Source: Doris montereyensis
Lineage: Eukaryota > Mollusca > Gastropoda > Nudibranchia > Dorididae
NCBI GenBank assembly: GCA_037039925.1
Contig: JAXRKP010001519.1
Coordinates: 41,001 to 105,000, forward strand
Direction of reading: 5' to 3'
DNA: 64,000 bases
Shown here: piece after piece, positions 26,339-39,852 of the stretch
How positions within the stretch are numbered: the stretch's first letter is position 1
Layout: every line of letters begins with the position of its first letter
Notes under the pieces: model-generated
Databases searched by the model: none
What the model was told of the DNA's origin: nothing
What the model saw: the letters and a program-made list of their open reading frames with translations, nothing else
Translations under genes and position numbers: made by a program

Positions 26339-26929
26339 CAAAAGAGATAACTAGAGAGAGAGAGAGATACTCTTTCAGAGAAGAAAAAGAGAGACCCAGT
26401 GAGATAGAAATAAGTCAGGAAGAAAGAAAGGAGAGAGAGACTGGGTCTAGAAAGAAAAAATAGGATAAGACTAGATCTATATACTTCCTTTCATTCACTC
26501 TCTATCATTTCTTCTTTCTAGACCCAGTGAGATATAGATCTAGTCTTATAGTTATCCAATTTTTTTGTTCTTGTTTCCATACTCACACCCTCTCTCTCCC
26601 TTTCTTTCTTCCCTGTCTTTTTTCTCTATTTTCTCCTCTCTCTATCTCCATCTCACCTTTATTACTTACTTATTTTCATATTTTTAATACATTCTAGATC
26701 TGAACCTTCTATTCTCGCTCATTTGTCACATCCCCTTCTACTACGTTTCTTATCATCACTATCTTTTTCTTTCTTTCTTTCTCCTTTCTGTTTTTTTTCA
26801 CATCACATTGTGTGATGCCTGTAGTACTACTTAGATCTCGATTCTAGATATTTCTCGTTTGTTGTCTGACGAAGGGTCACATGTTTGTTCTGTCTGATTC
26901 TGTCTAAACTTTAAAGGTAAGCGACAAGG

Positions 26930-29030
26930 TAAAATGATTGCAGAGAAAACAAAAGACGCAAAACCACTGGCAAAATTTACACATGGCGATATGGTTGCGC
27001 AAGTGGCTCATTATCATCGAAAATGCCTGACTTACTTTGTGTTATAAAGTAATGGAAAGATATGCTATTGAACCGGATATAAACCAAGTGGAAAATACTA
27101 TTCTAGCATAATTTTTCTCGTTTTTGGAGGAGGGCGCTTTGGAGGACATGCCGAGAATTTACAAACTTGCGACACGTCGGGAAAATGTTCAATGACCGTT
27201 TAAAAGAATATGTATCAATAGGGACTGAGAGAATACACACCACCCATTTGAAATAAAGGCTTGATAAGACAGCTTTAGAGAAGGCAAGTCTGATAGTGAT
27301 GTAGTAAATATTATGCCCACAGCAAACCTAATCCGGAGAGATATCATCAACCATCAAGTATCTCTTTTGAAAGAACATTTTCAAATCCCATTGACAGTAT
27401 GACAGAAGTGACTCCCATTCTCTGCTGGTGATGAAAATGATATTGATAGGAAGTAGAGTAGAAAATGATCTAAGCATTTGCCAGGAAGAGGCAATGACGC
27501 TCAATCAACTTATTATTTTTAACTCTGTACAGAGAGGAAGAGCAGAATCTGACAGCGCAGAGATACAGAAATGATATAGCAAGTACAAAGAAATGTTAAC
27601 CCCTCTAAACGTCGGCCAAACACGATCAAAAGGTTTAATTGATACACTCTTTCCCTTAGGTATCTGTGTGACTTTTTTAACGGACACTGCCAATTCAGTA
27701 TGCCCCGAGGGTGTTGTTTGTCCATCATCATTGCGGAAAAAAGTTGTTACAACTGCTGCCGTGGACAATATTAATTATAATCCATCATCGGCTACCGCCA
27801 AAGATTCCTTTCATGGCATAGGGATGTCTTTATTTCAAAATTCAACAGAAGAACAGCCTGGCATACCAAAGAAAGCATTAAAAATAAGCCATTAATTCAA
27901 GAATGTAATGGATTTGCCAACAGAATTTACAGAAGTGATGCATATTCTAAACAATGTGTTTAAGCATCAAGTGCCTAGCGTTCACTAACCTATAATGTTT
28001 TAGTCACATTCTGCCGGCAGGACACATGGTTACAGCACGTCTCAGATAAACTGCAAACTTCATCGGAAAACCTAACATTTGCAGTTTTCAATGCTGTTGC
28101 AGAAAATGATGCATGGGACATTTCGATAATCAGTATGTTACCCATGTTGTATGACAGTGCCAATCATATCACCACCGTGAAGCATTGATGTCATTAAGAG
28201 AGCTGTTGAATATCTCAATCCAGGACAAACATCAGTCATTGCTGTTGATCAACCATTATATGTGATTGCCAAACAAGTGCGGTGGACATGGTCAGGAGAA
28301 TATGGAGAAAACAAAATTGATATCTTCCTTGGTGGGTTGCATATAGAGATGGCTGTTCTTAAAATGGTTGGATCTGTACTTGGCGGAAGTGGATGGACCA
28401 AGGCGATAACAAAATTTGGACTGTGTGGGCCTGGTACAGCAGGTTCAATGTTGAAAGCTTCTCACCTCAAGCGTTGCAAGCATGTGCATGAATTTACCGC
28501 CGCAGCTCTTTATTGTCTCCAACAAGACGCATGCCTTCAGGCAATTGACGATGAAACAATTAGAAACTACAAAACCTTCGAAATATGGTGTAAGGAGTCA
28601 AAGGAATGTCATGGAACATGTTTCTACTAGTCATTGATCCTTGAAACTGAGCTCACGAACTTAAAATTCATCAGATCAGTAAGAGGAGATGTTGAATTAT
28701 ATGTAGATTCACTTTATCAATTAACGCCTTAGCTGTTTGCGATGGACCACACAAATTACACGTGGCTGAAATTCTCTGTCAGCTATTAACTCAAAAAAAA
28801 TCCCCGCTGAATGGGGCTGGATTCTCAATAACAATAGCCTTGCTCCATTCGGGACACATATGCCTGAAGCATCCAAATCCTGCCAAGAACTGATCAAGTG
28901 TGGCTGCCGTAAAGTGTGTAGAAAACCTATGGCTGCAGGAAGGCTGCATTACCTTGTACAGAAATGTGCTTTTGTGGAGGGTCTTGCATGTAACTAGGAG
29001 AAAAATAAGGTTCGTGTACTGCGATGTACA
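26930..29030 (+). pseudogene. Decayed copy of a repetitive invertebrate gene family
   Basis: Plus-strand fragments in changing frames run in a consistent order: HGDMVAQVAHYHRKCLTYF near 26985; TTAAVDNINYNPSSATAKDS and FHGIGMSLFQ near 27745-27840; VIAVDQPLYVIAKQVRWTWS then GLHIEMAVLKMVGSVLGGSG near 28235-28400; CKESKECHG near 28590; and a Cys-rich tail CQELIKCGCRKVC near 28888-28925. I recognise this order from a large family of hypothetical proteins in mollusc and cnidarian genomes, probably mobile-element derived. The function is unknown to me. Several stops and frameshifts show that it is dead, or badly sequenced. Confidence 0.6.
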
Positions 29031-30330
29031 AAGTGTACATTTTTATGTGTGTTTGTTTATGCGCGCTTGTGTCTGTGTGTGTGTGAGTGACAAAATAATG
29101 CTCTTCTTAAAGTTGATGTATGATTATTTTTGTAGATACTGGTGCGGAATAAGATATTTTGCGTTCTTATGTAATTAGGTGACTTTCTTTGTAAATAAGA
29201 GTATAATTTTAAACAAATAAGAACCACTTACATTGGCTAGAAGACTAAAGCAGTTTCTCTAGTGGTCATTCTCTTCACAATTTCAGTGTTAGTTACAATG
29301 AGAGCTAAGATTAAATCTAACAAATTGTAACACCCAACAGCAAACAATGGGATTTTTTTTCTGTATTGGTCAGTCTAATGGTCAGTCCAGGACTTATTAC
29401 TATCGTTTTGTCGTCTTGATTGTGAAGTATAAGCAAACCCAAATACTTATATTTCAATTTTGTTTAAAACTTGCTTATTTGGTCAATTTAGCCGGAAGTT
29501 CAGTAATAGTAATGCTGGGCATTTGAGACAATTTTTCAAATTTGAAGAGATTGGTTGAGAGAAAACATTTTTTGAGGAGATTTGAGATAACATTTCTTTA
29601 GGAGATTAGAAGAGACTACGACACGAGGCCTGTAAATCGCTAATTTTTAAATTTTGGACATTTGGTTTGAAAACGCTCTTTTCAGCTTTTTGGGGCACCT
29701 CAATGTGCTTACCATTTCAAAACAAAAAAATTGACATTTCGGAAAAAATAGGCTAACTCAATACTAGAATTTTTATAACCTCAGCTATTTTCAAGTTTCT
29801 GGCATCACTATTGACTTCGCTAGGTTGCCCCAAAAATCTGCTATTTTCACGTTTTTGGAAATTGCAAAGGCCTTTCTTTCGCTAACTTTCAAATCCCTGT
29901 AACTTTGTTAAAAATCGTAGAAAGATAATTTTGGTATCGATGTCCTTACAATAACAATTTTTTTCCAATAGTGTATGACATGAGCACTAATAGAAATATT
30001 TCAATTTCGGTTTTGACAGCCTAGTAAAATAACTGAAAAGAACTTTTAAAGGGGCATGTAAAAATTCCATGATAACAATGCCCCTTCTACAATGATACAC
30101 TAATTCATTTGCTTGCCACGTGTTTTCTAATGGAGAGTTAAAAGGTCTGTGAAAAAGATCATGACGACATGTCAATTTAAAAACCAGTTTGAGCCAAAGC
30201 AAACATTATGTATGACAGTCTTCCTCTATCTACATCCAGATACTCTTTTACAAAAAAGCAAGTAAAAAAAACTTGAGCCAAATATGCTTCGTGTCAACCT
30301 TCATAAAATAATCGCACACGGCATTAAACA
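29030..30330. other. Non-coding, no gene seen
   Basis: Intron of gene 2, apart from a short (TG)n at 29045-29090. Repeated TTTGAGGAGATTTGAGA-like text near 29520-29620 is low complexity. Confidence 0.5.
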
Positions 30331-30334
30331 CATA

Positions 30335-31307
30335 CAGTCGCGTTTTGATATTCCGAACACCTCCATTCCGATCAATTTGTTCGGATTATCGAATCACTGA
30401 TCAAAGGGACACATTTTGAATCGGCGAAAGCCTTCTCAACTTACACTAATGAAGGTCTGGTGCATTTTACGGGGACAGAGCACAACGATGCTGTTCATCA
30501 CTGGCCAGAACTCTCTCTCCGGCCCTCAATACGCTTTTCCAAGAACTACACTACAAGTCCGTCTATTACTACTACTACATGAATGATATTAATAATATTG
30601 ATTTTTCTTTTCAAGGTCGCGTGTCATTTAATAGGCCTACCACTGTATTAGTGCTATTACTTTAGCGCTCTTCCCTGCTCAAGATTCTTGAGTTTGAACA
30701 TCGTCTCATAAAATCTGTGGCGTCGGTGCCCGAGTTATTTGGGCTGTGTGACGGGATCATGAGATCCTGGGTTTGAATCCTAGCAAAGGTAGGTCCGACA
30801 TTGTGTTACTTGGGGAAGACAGTTAACAGTATCTCTCTCTCTCTCTCTCTGTGACTTGTGCATCGGGTTTCTTGCTTACACACAATTTACATCACGCCAG
30901 AAGAAGAACGAAGAAGAAAAAGAAAGAGAGAGAGAGAGAGAGAAAAAGACAGGAGAGAGAGGAGAGAGAGAGAGAGAGGCAGACAGACGGACAGAGACAG
31001 ACAGACAGACCAAAACAGAGAAAATTGCTTTAGTAAATGTTATGGCTGAATTGGCGACAGGTAAGTCGTGTCAGGCAGCTTTAATGGACTGTTAGCGGAT
31101 TGGTTAGACAATTGTGTATTTCGTTTATCGAAGCATAAACTCTCTATATTATGGTAGCTTGTTTCAAAATTAGGTGTTCGGATCCAGAATCCTGAATTTC
31201 CGAATCATCGTGTACAAATAAAGAAGAAAAAATCTGTCCCAGATCATCTGTTCCGATCATCGAGACATCAAGATTATCGAAGTCCAGACTATCGAGACGT
31301 GACTATG
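30335..31307. mobile_element. TIR element (CAGTCGCG type) with SINE insertion
   Basis: Left end CAGTCGCGTTTTGATATTCC, right end with inverted ATCGAGACGTGACTATG, and TA at both flanks. A run of decayed TIR continues inward (ATCGAGACATCAAGATTATC). No transposase is seen, so it is non-autonomous. It shares its interior with the truncated copy at 13272. A partial SINE (30716-30830) sits inside and must be younger. Confidence 0.7.
30716..30830 (+). repeat. tRNA-derived SINE, copy 2 (5' part)
   Basis: Head GTGGCGTCGGTGCCCGAG, B box GGGTTTGAATCC and the start of the body TCCGACATTGTGTTACTTGGG. It ends at a CT microsatellite. The A box is degraded. Confidence 0.65.
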
Positions 31308-32059
31308 TATATCAAATTTGTGTTCATATGAAGTTCATGACACTAAATAAATAATGAAAATAAAGATGTTACTACAACAGTAATCAGTTCAGGCATATCA
31401 GTATTATCATTTATCATACAACTAATTTATATTGTGTTACAGTAGTGTGTTGTTGGGAGAAATTATGTATATTACTGCCACTTGGATTATAATTATAAAA
31501 TATTAGTGATGTCTAAAGAATTTTTTTTGTTTTTAAACTTTTTATTGAATTTCTACAGAACCCGCCATCAAATGAACATTTGTTAAGATCTAGAAGTATG
31601 AACTATATCTTATAATATAATTGAAATTAAAAACAAATCAATATTACTCTCTGAAGTGGATGATTAAACAATCTAAGTGGAGGAGTCTGAGACGTTCGGT
31701 TGGTACCATGTTTGCTATAAAGCAGATTAGGGTTAAAAGTATCAAAATATGACATCCTAATTTGAAGGTATCATTTTCCATTTGGTAAAACTCTCTATGT
31801 CACACTGGTAGACAATCACATATCAAACTTCCATATTTCTATTTACCTACTACAGGATTAATACACTTATCATCAGACAAAATTCAAAAACTTTTTCAAA
31901 ACTTTCATAACAAAATTCAAGACCACAAGACGAAAGGTAAAAACACTCATATAGGCTATCATTCAAAATAAGAAGTTAAAGAAGGTAAACCCAGCATTTG
32001 TTAATGAGCATTGAATCTCAGATTGTCAAATATCACTAGCTACGCTCGAATCAGAAGTG

Positions 32060-32345
32060 TAGTGTCAGAGGCCGAGTGGTTAGGTGTCAGACTCGGTTCG
32101 AATCCTTGCAAAGTTAGATCCAGCGCTGTGTCCCTTGGGAAAGACACTTAACATACACATTACCCACTTGACCTAGGTGTGAATGGGTACAAGCACTAGT
32201 TTGTGAGTAACAATTTGCTTCAGACTTAAGTCAGTGTCCTGGCCAGGAGGTGACCGGTGTCCTCTGTTAAGCTTCACCCTATAGAAACCGGGATAAGCTC
32301 CGGCTCAATGGGCTCAAATGGCTCCGAAGGAACTCTCTAACCAAA
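32060..32345 (+). repeat. tRNA-derived SINE, copy 3
   Basis: A box GAGGCCGAGTGGTTAGG, B box GGTTCGAATCC, then CCCTTGGGAAAGACACTTAA, GTGTCCTGGCCAGGAGGTGA and CTATAGAAACCGGGATAAGC. Close to full length. Confidence 0.8.
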
Positions 32346-33144
32346 GAAACTTCACTTTCATTCACAGTTCAAGCCATTAATTTCTTACCAAGAGTATGTG
32401 AACGGCACTCAAACCTAGTAATTCAAAGTCCTAGTAATTACATGCAACCTGGAAAACAAAAATCAAATGGAGTGTAGCAGTAGTACATAGCTGCCAACCC
32501 CAGAGTCATTTGCAGCGAATTTGGTTTTAAAACCCTGGCTACATGAAGGTAGGGAAATTCACATGAATTCCCGAAAGGGCAGAAAAGCCCAGAGATCCTT
32601 GAGTATAAAAAGAAATTACAGCGAATACCATTTAAGTCGAGCTTAATTTAATTTGATGTTTTTCCAGGCTCCCTATTCCCAAAATAAGAAATTGCCGCTT
32701 ATGCGATACTGCGCAGTCATCCCATCCTACTGCCATAGGCTTAGCACTGTCGATATCACTAACGTTGTCGTATTAGGAAGAAACATATCCACAATCCCTT
32801 GCCCTGAACCCCTTCCCTCACCCCACCATGGCGTAGGGTAGGGGGTTCGGGATAGGATTGTGGATAGATTCCTTCCGTCTTACCTCTAAATGTAGAACTA
32901 TGCCAACACCGACAAGTACATATTTGACCCGTTTTCTTTTATGCCACTAAAACCGTAAAATTACCTTGTAATACTATTATTAATACACAGCAGTACAACT
33001 AGGTTTACACCTACAACACACAGTGTAAGAACAATCCATGTGCCATGTTGTACTCTTATTACTAATACTAACATTGTGAAATGTGGTAGCTTGGCCTCTT
33101 TTTAAAAAGACGACACCTTCATTCCCCCCCTCTCTATGTGTGTG

Positions 33145-33148
<4 letters not shown>
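32346..33148. other. Intronic sequence, no gene seen
   Basis: No repeat protein or splice-flanked exon found. The 62-residue frame at 32653-32841 has no supporting signals. Confidence 0.45.
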
Positions 33149-33337
<189 letters not shown>

Positions 33338-33733
33338 CGTTAACATAATACCAGTATTATACTTTCGTGCGACCTTGAAAAAAAATCAATAATCATGTAG
33401 CAATAGTAGGCTAACCTAACATGTAGTATTAAAGTTCTCAGAAAAGATTATTGAGGGACAAATATTCCAAGACAATATTCAAGTTTACACGTGCCTTCAC
33501 TAATCACGATGTTGTATACTTCATTACTATAACGTAATGCGTGTGTGTGTCTTTCCACAATAAAGCCAAGCCACTATTACTAAAGTTTTCAAGACTATTT
33601 CCAAGTCTTGAATAGGCAGTCCATTTTTCAAGACTGCCGTACGGACCCTGTACTCACATTTGACCTTTAAGGTAAGAATGCTCTTTGATGTGTAAATTTG
33701 AATGATTCAAAGTCAATCAATGATGTGATTTAC

Positions 33734-33951
33734 CTCTCCCCGCTTTGTAACATCCCATTTCCCTCTTTGTCAGCTCATCAAGGATATTGGGCTCCTCCTC
33801 TTCCTGACTATGGGCAGCCAAAAGTTTGAGAAGGCTGATCCAGATTGGTGAGAAGCGGTCATGGTCAACATAGGGAAGCAATTTGGTTTGCAACTTTGGT
33901 TAATTTTCTTATATCTCCTTGTTTCAAATTGTCTGCAACTTCAATAATGAC
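33734..33951 (-). CDS. Gene 2, exon 2 (one base out of frame)
   Basis: Minus-strand exon after a poly(T) tract and ACACAG, ending GGGAGAG/GTAAAT. It opens in phase 0 with VIIEVADNLKQGDIRKLTK. The second half, from LPYVDHDRFSPIWISLLKLL through AAHSQEEEEPNILDELTKRE to CYKAGR, lies in the next frame. Length is 218 bases, whereas 217 would keep both neighbouring phases. A single extra base near 33895-33900 (ACCAAAGTTGC) explains this. It is either a sequencing or assembly indel or a disabling mutation. The one-base overhang G joins AT of exon 3 to give Asp. Confidence 0.55.
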
Positions 33952-33956
33952 CTGTG

Positions 33957-33974
33957 TAAAAAAAAAAAAAAAAG
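33957..33974. repeat. Poly(A) run (poly(T) on minus: acceptor tract)
   Basis: The long T run on the minus strand is the polypyrimidine tract of the exon 2 acceptor. Confidence 0.6.
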
Positions 33975-35502
33975 ACCATGGGTAAAAGTGGTCTTAGGTT
34001 ACAAGACAAAGAACATCTAGATAGGCTTGTATACTTGTAAAAAAAACAAATAAGTAAGCTAGCAGCACTAAATTTCCCACTCTTAATGGGATATTATATA
34101 CTACACTGTCTTTTGAAGAATCTATTTTTTCTCTCTTCTTACCATCGTCAGCTACTAGCTTCCCAGGTTAAAATGTCCAAATCATTCTGGTAGGCCGATT
34201 CTAATTAAGCGTATCACAGAAATATGCAAAAGGTTTGTGCCATTATCCATGAAATGATGATCTCTATTGTCATAATCTTTATGATTTGATATAATAAGTT
34301 AACTTTCCATTTGTATCAAGTAATGGAAATGCTCTTCGCGTTCTGTTTCTTTTTATCCATGAATAACTAACCCTGCTGCCATCACCTTCAACATTTCATT
34401 CTAAAAAAAAAATGTCATTTATTTATATACAATGAAAATGTTATTTATGTTCATTTCTTTTCTTATTCTGGTTGTTTCCTTGACGTATTGAAATTTCATA
34501 AAGGAAGAGAGATAAAGTGAATGACAAATGACAATAGAGTTTTATCTTATCTTTTCTTAAGAGAATATTAGTTTGCGTTAGTGTGACTTTAGGAGTTTCT
34601 AGGAGATTTCTTTCTCTCTCAAAGAGGTTCTGAGAGCCCTGTTATAAATATATGAGAATAGTCTTGTAATGCAGATGGGACTAGGTGTCGATCCACCTAC
34701 TTGGACCAGGGGGTAGAATTTGCTTGAAAAACTTGAGAAAATGTTTCAACCACTAGCTATTAGTTGAGAGGCCGATACCTTGCCTCTGGACTACCAAGTC
34801 CCTGTGTTATCTTAGAGTGATCGGCTAATGTATCATTGTTATATAAACCTTTCATAGTCGGTAACTCTTTCTCTCTCCTGCTCTCTCACTATTTCTCTTC
34901 CATTACATTACTGTGTGGTCTCTCTCTTTCTCCTGTCATTGACAATCCATCACTCGAGTCAATGTCTGTCTGTCTATCACTTACTCTCATTCATTCTCTC
35001 TTCCTCTCATTAACTCTCCCTCTAACATCATTTGACTTTCTGTCTTTCAGCTCTCTCTCCATCTGTCTTTTCCTCAATCCGTGTAGCTTTTAACGATTGC
35101 AATAGAATAGATTTTAAGAACGGTAACGGTTATTGTACAGCATCCATGCAGTATAATACAAATCATTATGCAAATTAGATGTCTCTACTGAGTTTCATAT
35201 AGAGAAATATGGTCATGACTCATATAGAAGCAAACAAAGATCAGAACCTTCCGAATCAATGGTTCGTTCCAGTTCAATATGTTCATGGCATTTGAACTGA
35301 ACATGTTCAAATAAAATGTCTCAATATCACACCGAGTGAAATTAGTGGAAATGACAAACTCTAGTCACAAAACGTTGCAGCAATCAGAAGCAACTCTTCT
35401 TTTTTTTTACATCAACTTTGTTTTCTCAATTTTATGTTATTTGCGTGTGTGCAACTATGGAAATCCTTCCAGCCTAGATTCTAGTATACGCTGAATACTC
35501 AC

Positions 35503-35619
35503 AGATGTTAAAAATGATTCCTCACAATCACAAGATGATACCCCAAGTCGTCGCAAAATATGGAGAGGTTCGTTCAAGTCCATCTTGACGGTACTTATAC
35601 AAACTGACTCTGATAACGC
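35503..35619 (-). CDS. Gene 2, exon 1 as found
   Basis: Minus-strand exon with acceptor CATTTCATTTGACAG and donor ACATCT/GTGAGT. It is 117 bases, phase 0 at both ends, and encodes ALSESVCISTVK followed by MDLNEPLHILRRLGVSSCDC and EESFLTS. The Met may be the true start, in which case the first 12 codons would be 5' UTR. The phase-0 exit fits exon 2. With exons 2-4 the product is about 200 residues, helix-rich and unrecognised. The gene spans 23 kb, mostly intron. Confidence 0.55.
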
Positions 35620-36295
35620 CTGTCAAATGAAATGTGAAATTGAAGAAAAGTTCAAATGGGACTCCTTAAGATTTAAGATGTGATGTCCCGTTTGACGCAG
35701 AAATGAAACTAAAAACAGTGACTAGGTGGTGTTTAATTCTTAAGTCAAATAGTGTTAACTATCGGATATAACTTAGTATCTTATGGAGTATTAATGTATA
35801 CATCTATTCTATCTTTGGACTAATTCGGAAAGGAGATCCCCTGAAACCTCCCTCTTTGTTTTTAAGTAGGTTCTTGCATACTCTGGGGGACTGAAACCCC
35901 CCCCCCAACACCCTTTTCATTTGGTTTTCACATAACCAGGGAAGACACCCTGAACCCCCCCCCCCCATTCTCATTTCATACTTAATTCGCATTTTTTTAA
36001 AAGTTGGCAAAGTATTCCTATCTGACCAACCATTTCTGGGTCTAACGGGACCTGAGATCTTAATCAGTACCCAGGTTCATTTCTTTACCTTGCCTTGTAG
36101 CTACCATCGCTAGCAGACGACATCCGGCGAGAGGTGAGTGACGACCGGGTTATGCGGCGGAAATTATAATAAGAGCTAACGGAAAACAAACACAATGGGC
36201 TTCTAATTCTAGACCTAATTATTCTATGTTCATTAAAGTTATCTGTTACCTAAACTTCGGTTGAACTTACTCTTTTGTATTTTCTTACCAAAAAT

Positions 36296-36467
36296 ATTCA
36301 CAAAACACACAAATTGAAAGCAAATTTCACAAAATTAAAATGTATATTTATGTTATATCTACGATGTCAAAGCTGTACATGGACCAAATGTTAAAAGATT
36401 CATCAATTGGACTTTGAGAAAGATTCATTGAAGACTTCAAGTTATCATTGGGTCCCATTTTTGTGAA
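36296..36467 (+). repeat. Dispersed repeat family X, copy A, left part
   Basis: Starts with AAAATATTCACAAAACACAC and contains TGTCAAAGCTGTACATGGAC. The same text occurs at 44908-45020 (+) and 53085-53250 (-). It is interrupted at 36468 by a TIR element and resumes at 37049. Confidence 0.8.
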
Positions 36468-37048
36468 GGTAGTGTTAATTGCTACAGAGTGAGGATGTCG
36501 CAATTAACACCACATTAATTGCTACAGAGTGGATTGGTAGCTCTTCTGCGTTTGGAGAATATATAGAGTGGATCGCGAGCTCTTCCGCTTCCGTGTGCAT
36601 GCTTCGCTTTCTCGAGCAAAGTTTTTCTAGCCAGATCTATCGAAATCGCTACTTCCAGCCAGATCTATACCGCTACCCGTGCTCTTCCGTGAACATGACA
36701 TGCTTTCTCGAGCAAACGTTTTCCAGCTATGCAGAATTCGAGGAGGGCTTTCAAGCTGTTCAAAGATGAAAATTTTGTTGCCTTCAGGAAGAAGACATCA
36801 GAGAGAAGTGAAAAAGCCAACGAGAAATCACCCTCCAGCCAACTACCCACCACATTATGATCCCACCAGTAACACCTCCAAACCAACTACCCACCACATT
36901 ATGATCCCACCAGCAACACCCTCCAACCAACAACCCACCACATTATGATCCCACTAGCAACAAGTGGAGGTAATTTACATCCTCACTCTGTAGCAATTAA
37001 CGTGGTGTTAATTGCTACATCCTTTACTCTGTAGCAATTACTACCTTT
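36468..37048. mobile_element. TIR element (MITE) inserted in repeat X
   Basis: Left end GGTAGTGTTAATTGCTACAG; inverted right end CTGTAGCAATTACTACC. Inverted subterminal sequence extends about 70 bases with internal repeats of TTAATTGCTACAGAGTG. Flanks TTTGTGAA and TTCGTGAA form a probable 8-base target-site duplication, hinting at a hAT-type element. The uninterrupted repeat X copy on the minus strand (53030-53100) gives the empty site. The interior holds a 96-codon frame (36479-36769) and a tandem repeat of about 46 bases with CACCACATTATGATCCCACC at 36838-36962. Confidence 0.8.
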
Positions 37049-37670
37049 CGTGAAACCTGCCATCTATTAACTAAATTTCAGGTGAACTTATTTTCTTTTC
37101 TTACATGTGTAACTAAAGCCTCGACTTCTGATCATTAAGTAGCTGTTCTGACGTTAGACCACTCTAGGATCTAGATCTAGATCTAGATGAATCTTCGTAA
37201 AAATTATATTTTTATAAGTTAGGCCTACCGGCAGAGTATGATAATATGACGAGATTAGACTTAGATCTAAGATATTCTAGTAGATCTAGACATTCTTTTC
37301 TGCGTGTCAATACTTAAAACGGCCTTTTCAGCCTGTAAGGTCATATTATTTTGCCGATGTCATTTGTAAAAGGCCAAAAAAATGCAAAGAATAGTAGGTT
37401 TGGTCTAACAAGACCCTTGGGATTCGGATTTACAGCCAGTGTAGCTTCTCAACAACAAAATTGCAATAACTTTTGCCGCTGTGTCTTCGAAAACTCGACC
37501 TTAATGAGCGATTTTGAGAATATCGCATCGAAATATCAACATATCGATATATCCTGAAATATCGTATCACATCGAAATTGAAACCTAAACGATCCAAACC
37601 TAAATGGCCTAAATATATTTCGATATTCTTTTTAGACAAAAATGGAAATTAAGAAAAATGGCAAAACCTA
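37049..37670 (+). repeat. Dispersed repeat family X, copy A, right part
   Basis: Continues with AACCTGCCATCTATTAACTAA, TAACTAAAGCCTCGACTTC, an AGATCTAGATCT run, CAGCCTGTAAGGTCATATT, GGTTTGGTCTAACAAGACCC and ends in TATCGATATA-rich text. It matches 52310-52845 in inverse orientation nearly throughout. Confidence 0.8.
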
Positions 37671-38596
37671 AAAAAATCTGATAATCTTATTGTGACAGTC
37701 CAAACAAGGCCTGCTAATTATGACAAGGGGGACAGAAAGCACAGCAACAGAGAGCACGTGATGAAACTATGGAATGAGATTGTTAATAGGATGTACAAAT
37801 ATGTAGCTATAATTATGTGTTAGTCTTCTTCTATTTCTACAGCATAGCCACAACGCTAATTTCTGCCTCTAGTCAGCGTCATTTCCAAGAATGAAAGAAA
37901 TTTACAATGGTCTGTGTATCAAGTGTGTACATTCATACGGCGAAAGCCGGGGTTTATATAATTAGATGTTCACGGCGTAAGCCGTGCGGCGGAAACGGGT
38001 GGGCTTATACGTTTCCTTCGTCCTTCTTCCTCGATATCGAAAAATATCGATATATCTATATTTTCTTCCTTTTTCTCGAGAAAACTATCGTATCGTAATC
38101 AAACTTATTGACACCGGCTCGATTGCCATCAGCTGTGACCGATCGTTTCGCTGAATGTTACATCAAAATGTAATACAGTAATCTTCGCCAAAAAGGATTG
38201 TCTTCGGGTAACAAAAATTCGTGCATTTTGGCGAAGTGCATTTCGACGAGTCAGGGATCACATCCCACTACATGTATATATTTACAAATTGCATTGCCAT
38301 TCTTGGTTGAATATAAACTCTTTTGTTTTGTCAGTTGTTTGTAATCATTTCAGTTTTATTTGTTGTTACTTGGTTTGAGGATAAGACCCAATTATAAACC
38401 TAATCTCTTCTCATAGATTGTTCATTCTTCTATTACGCAAAGACAACAGGAGATGATGGGATGGTGGGGACATTCGGCAACTTAGAGGAATACATTTTTA
38501 TTTGTTGACACGCATGTCATAAAAATGACACAAGACCTCTCTCAGATTTTCTCACCGTGATCAAGGAAAGAGCTGATCATCGTCGACGGCCGAGTT

Positions 38597-38642
38597 GGGG
38601 GCGGGGGGTGGGGGGCAGGTACTACCGGAGATGTCTCCGGTA
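38597..38642. promoter_or_regulatory. G-rich tract followed by a perfect palindrome
   Basis: GGGGGCGGGGGGTGGGGGG at 38597-38616 could form a G-quadruplex. It is followed by the palindrome TACCGGAGATGTCTCCGGTA at 38623-38642. Function unknown. Confidence 0.4.
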
Positions 38643-38704
38643 CTACCTATACCGGGTCTGTCTGTGAAGCAAAGCGAGTGTTAGCGGAGGCCTATAATTA
38701 TAAT

Positions 38705-39852
<1,148 letters not shown>

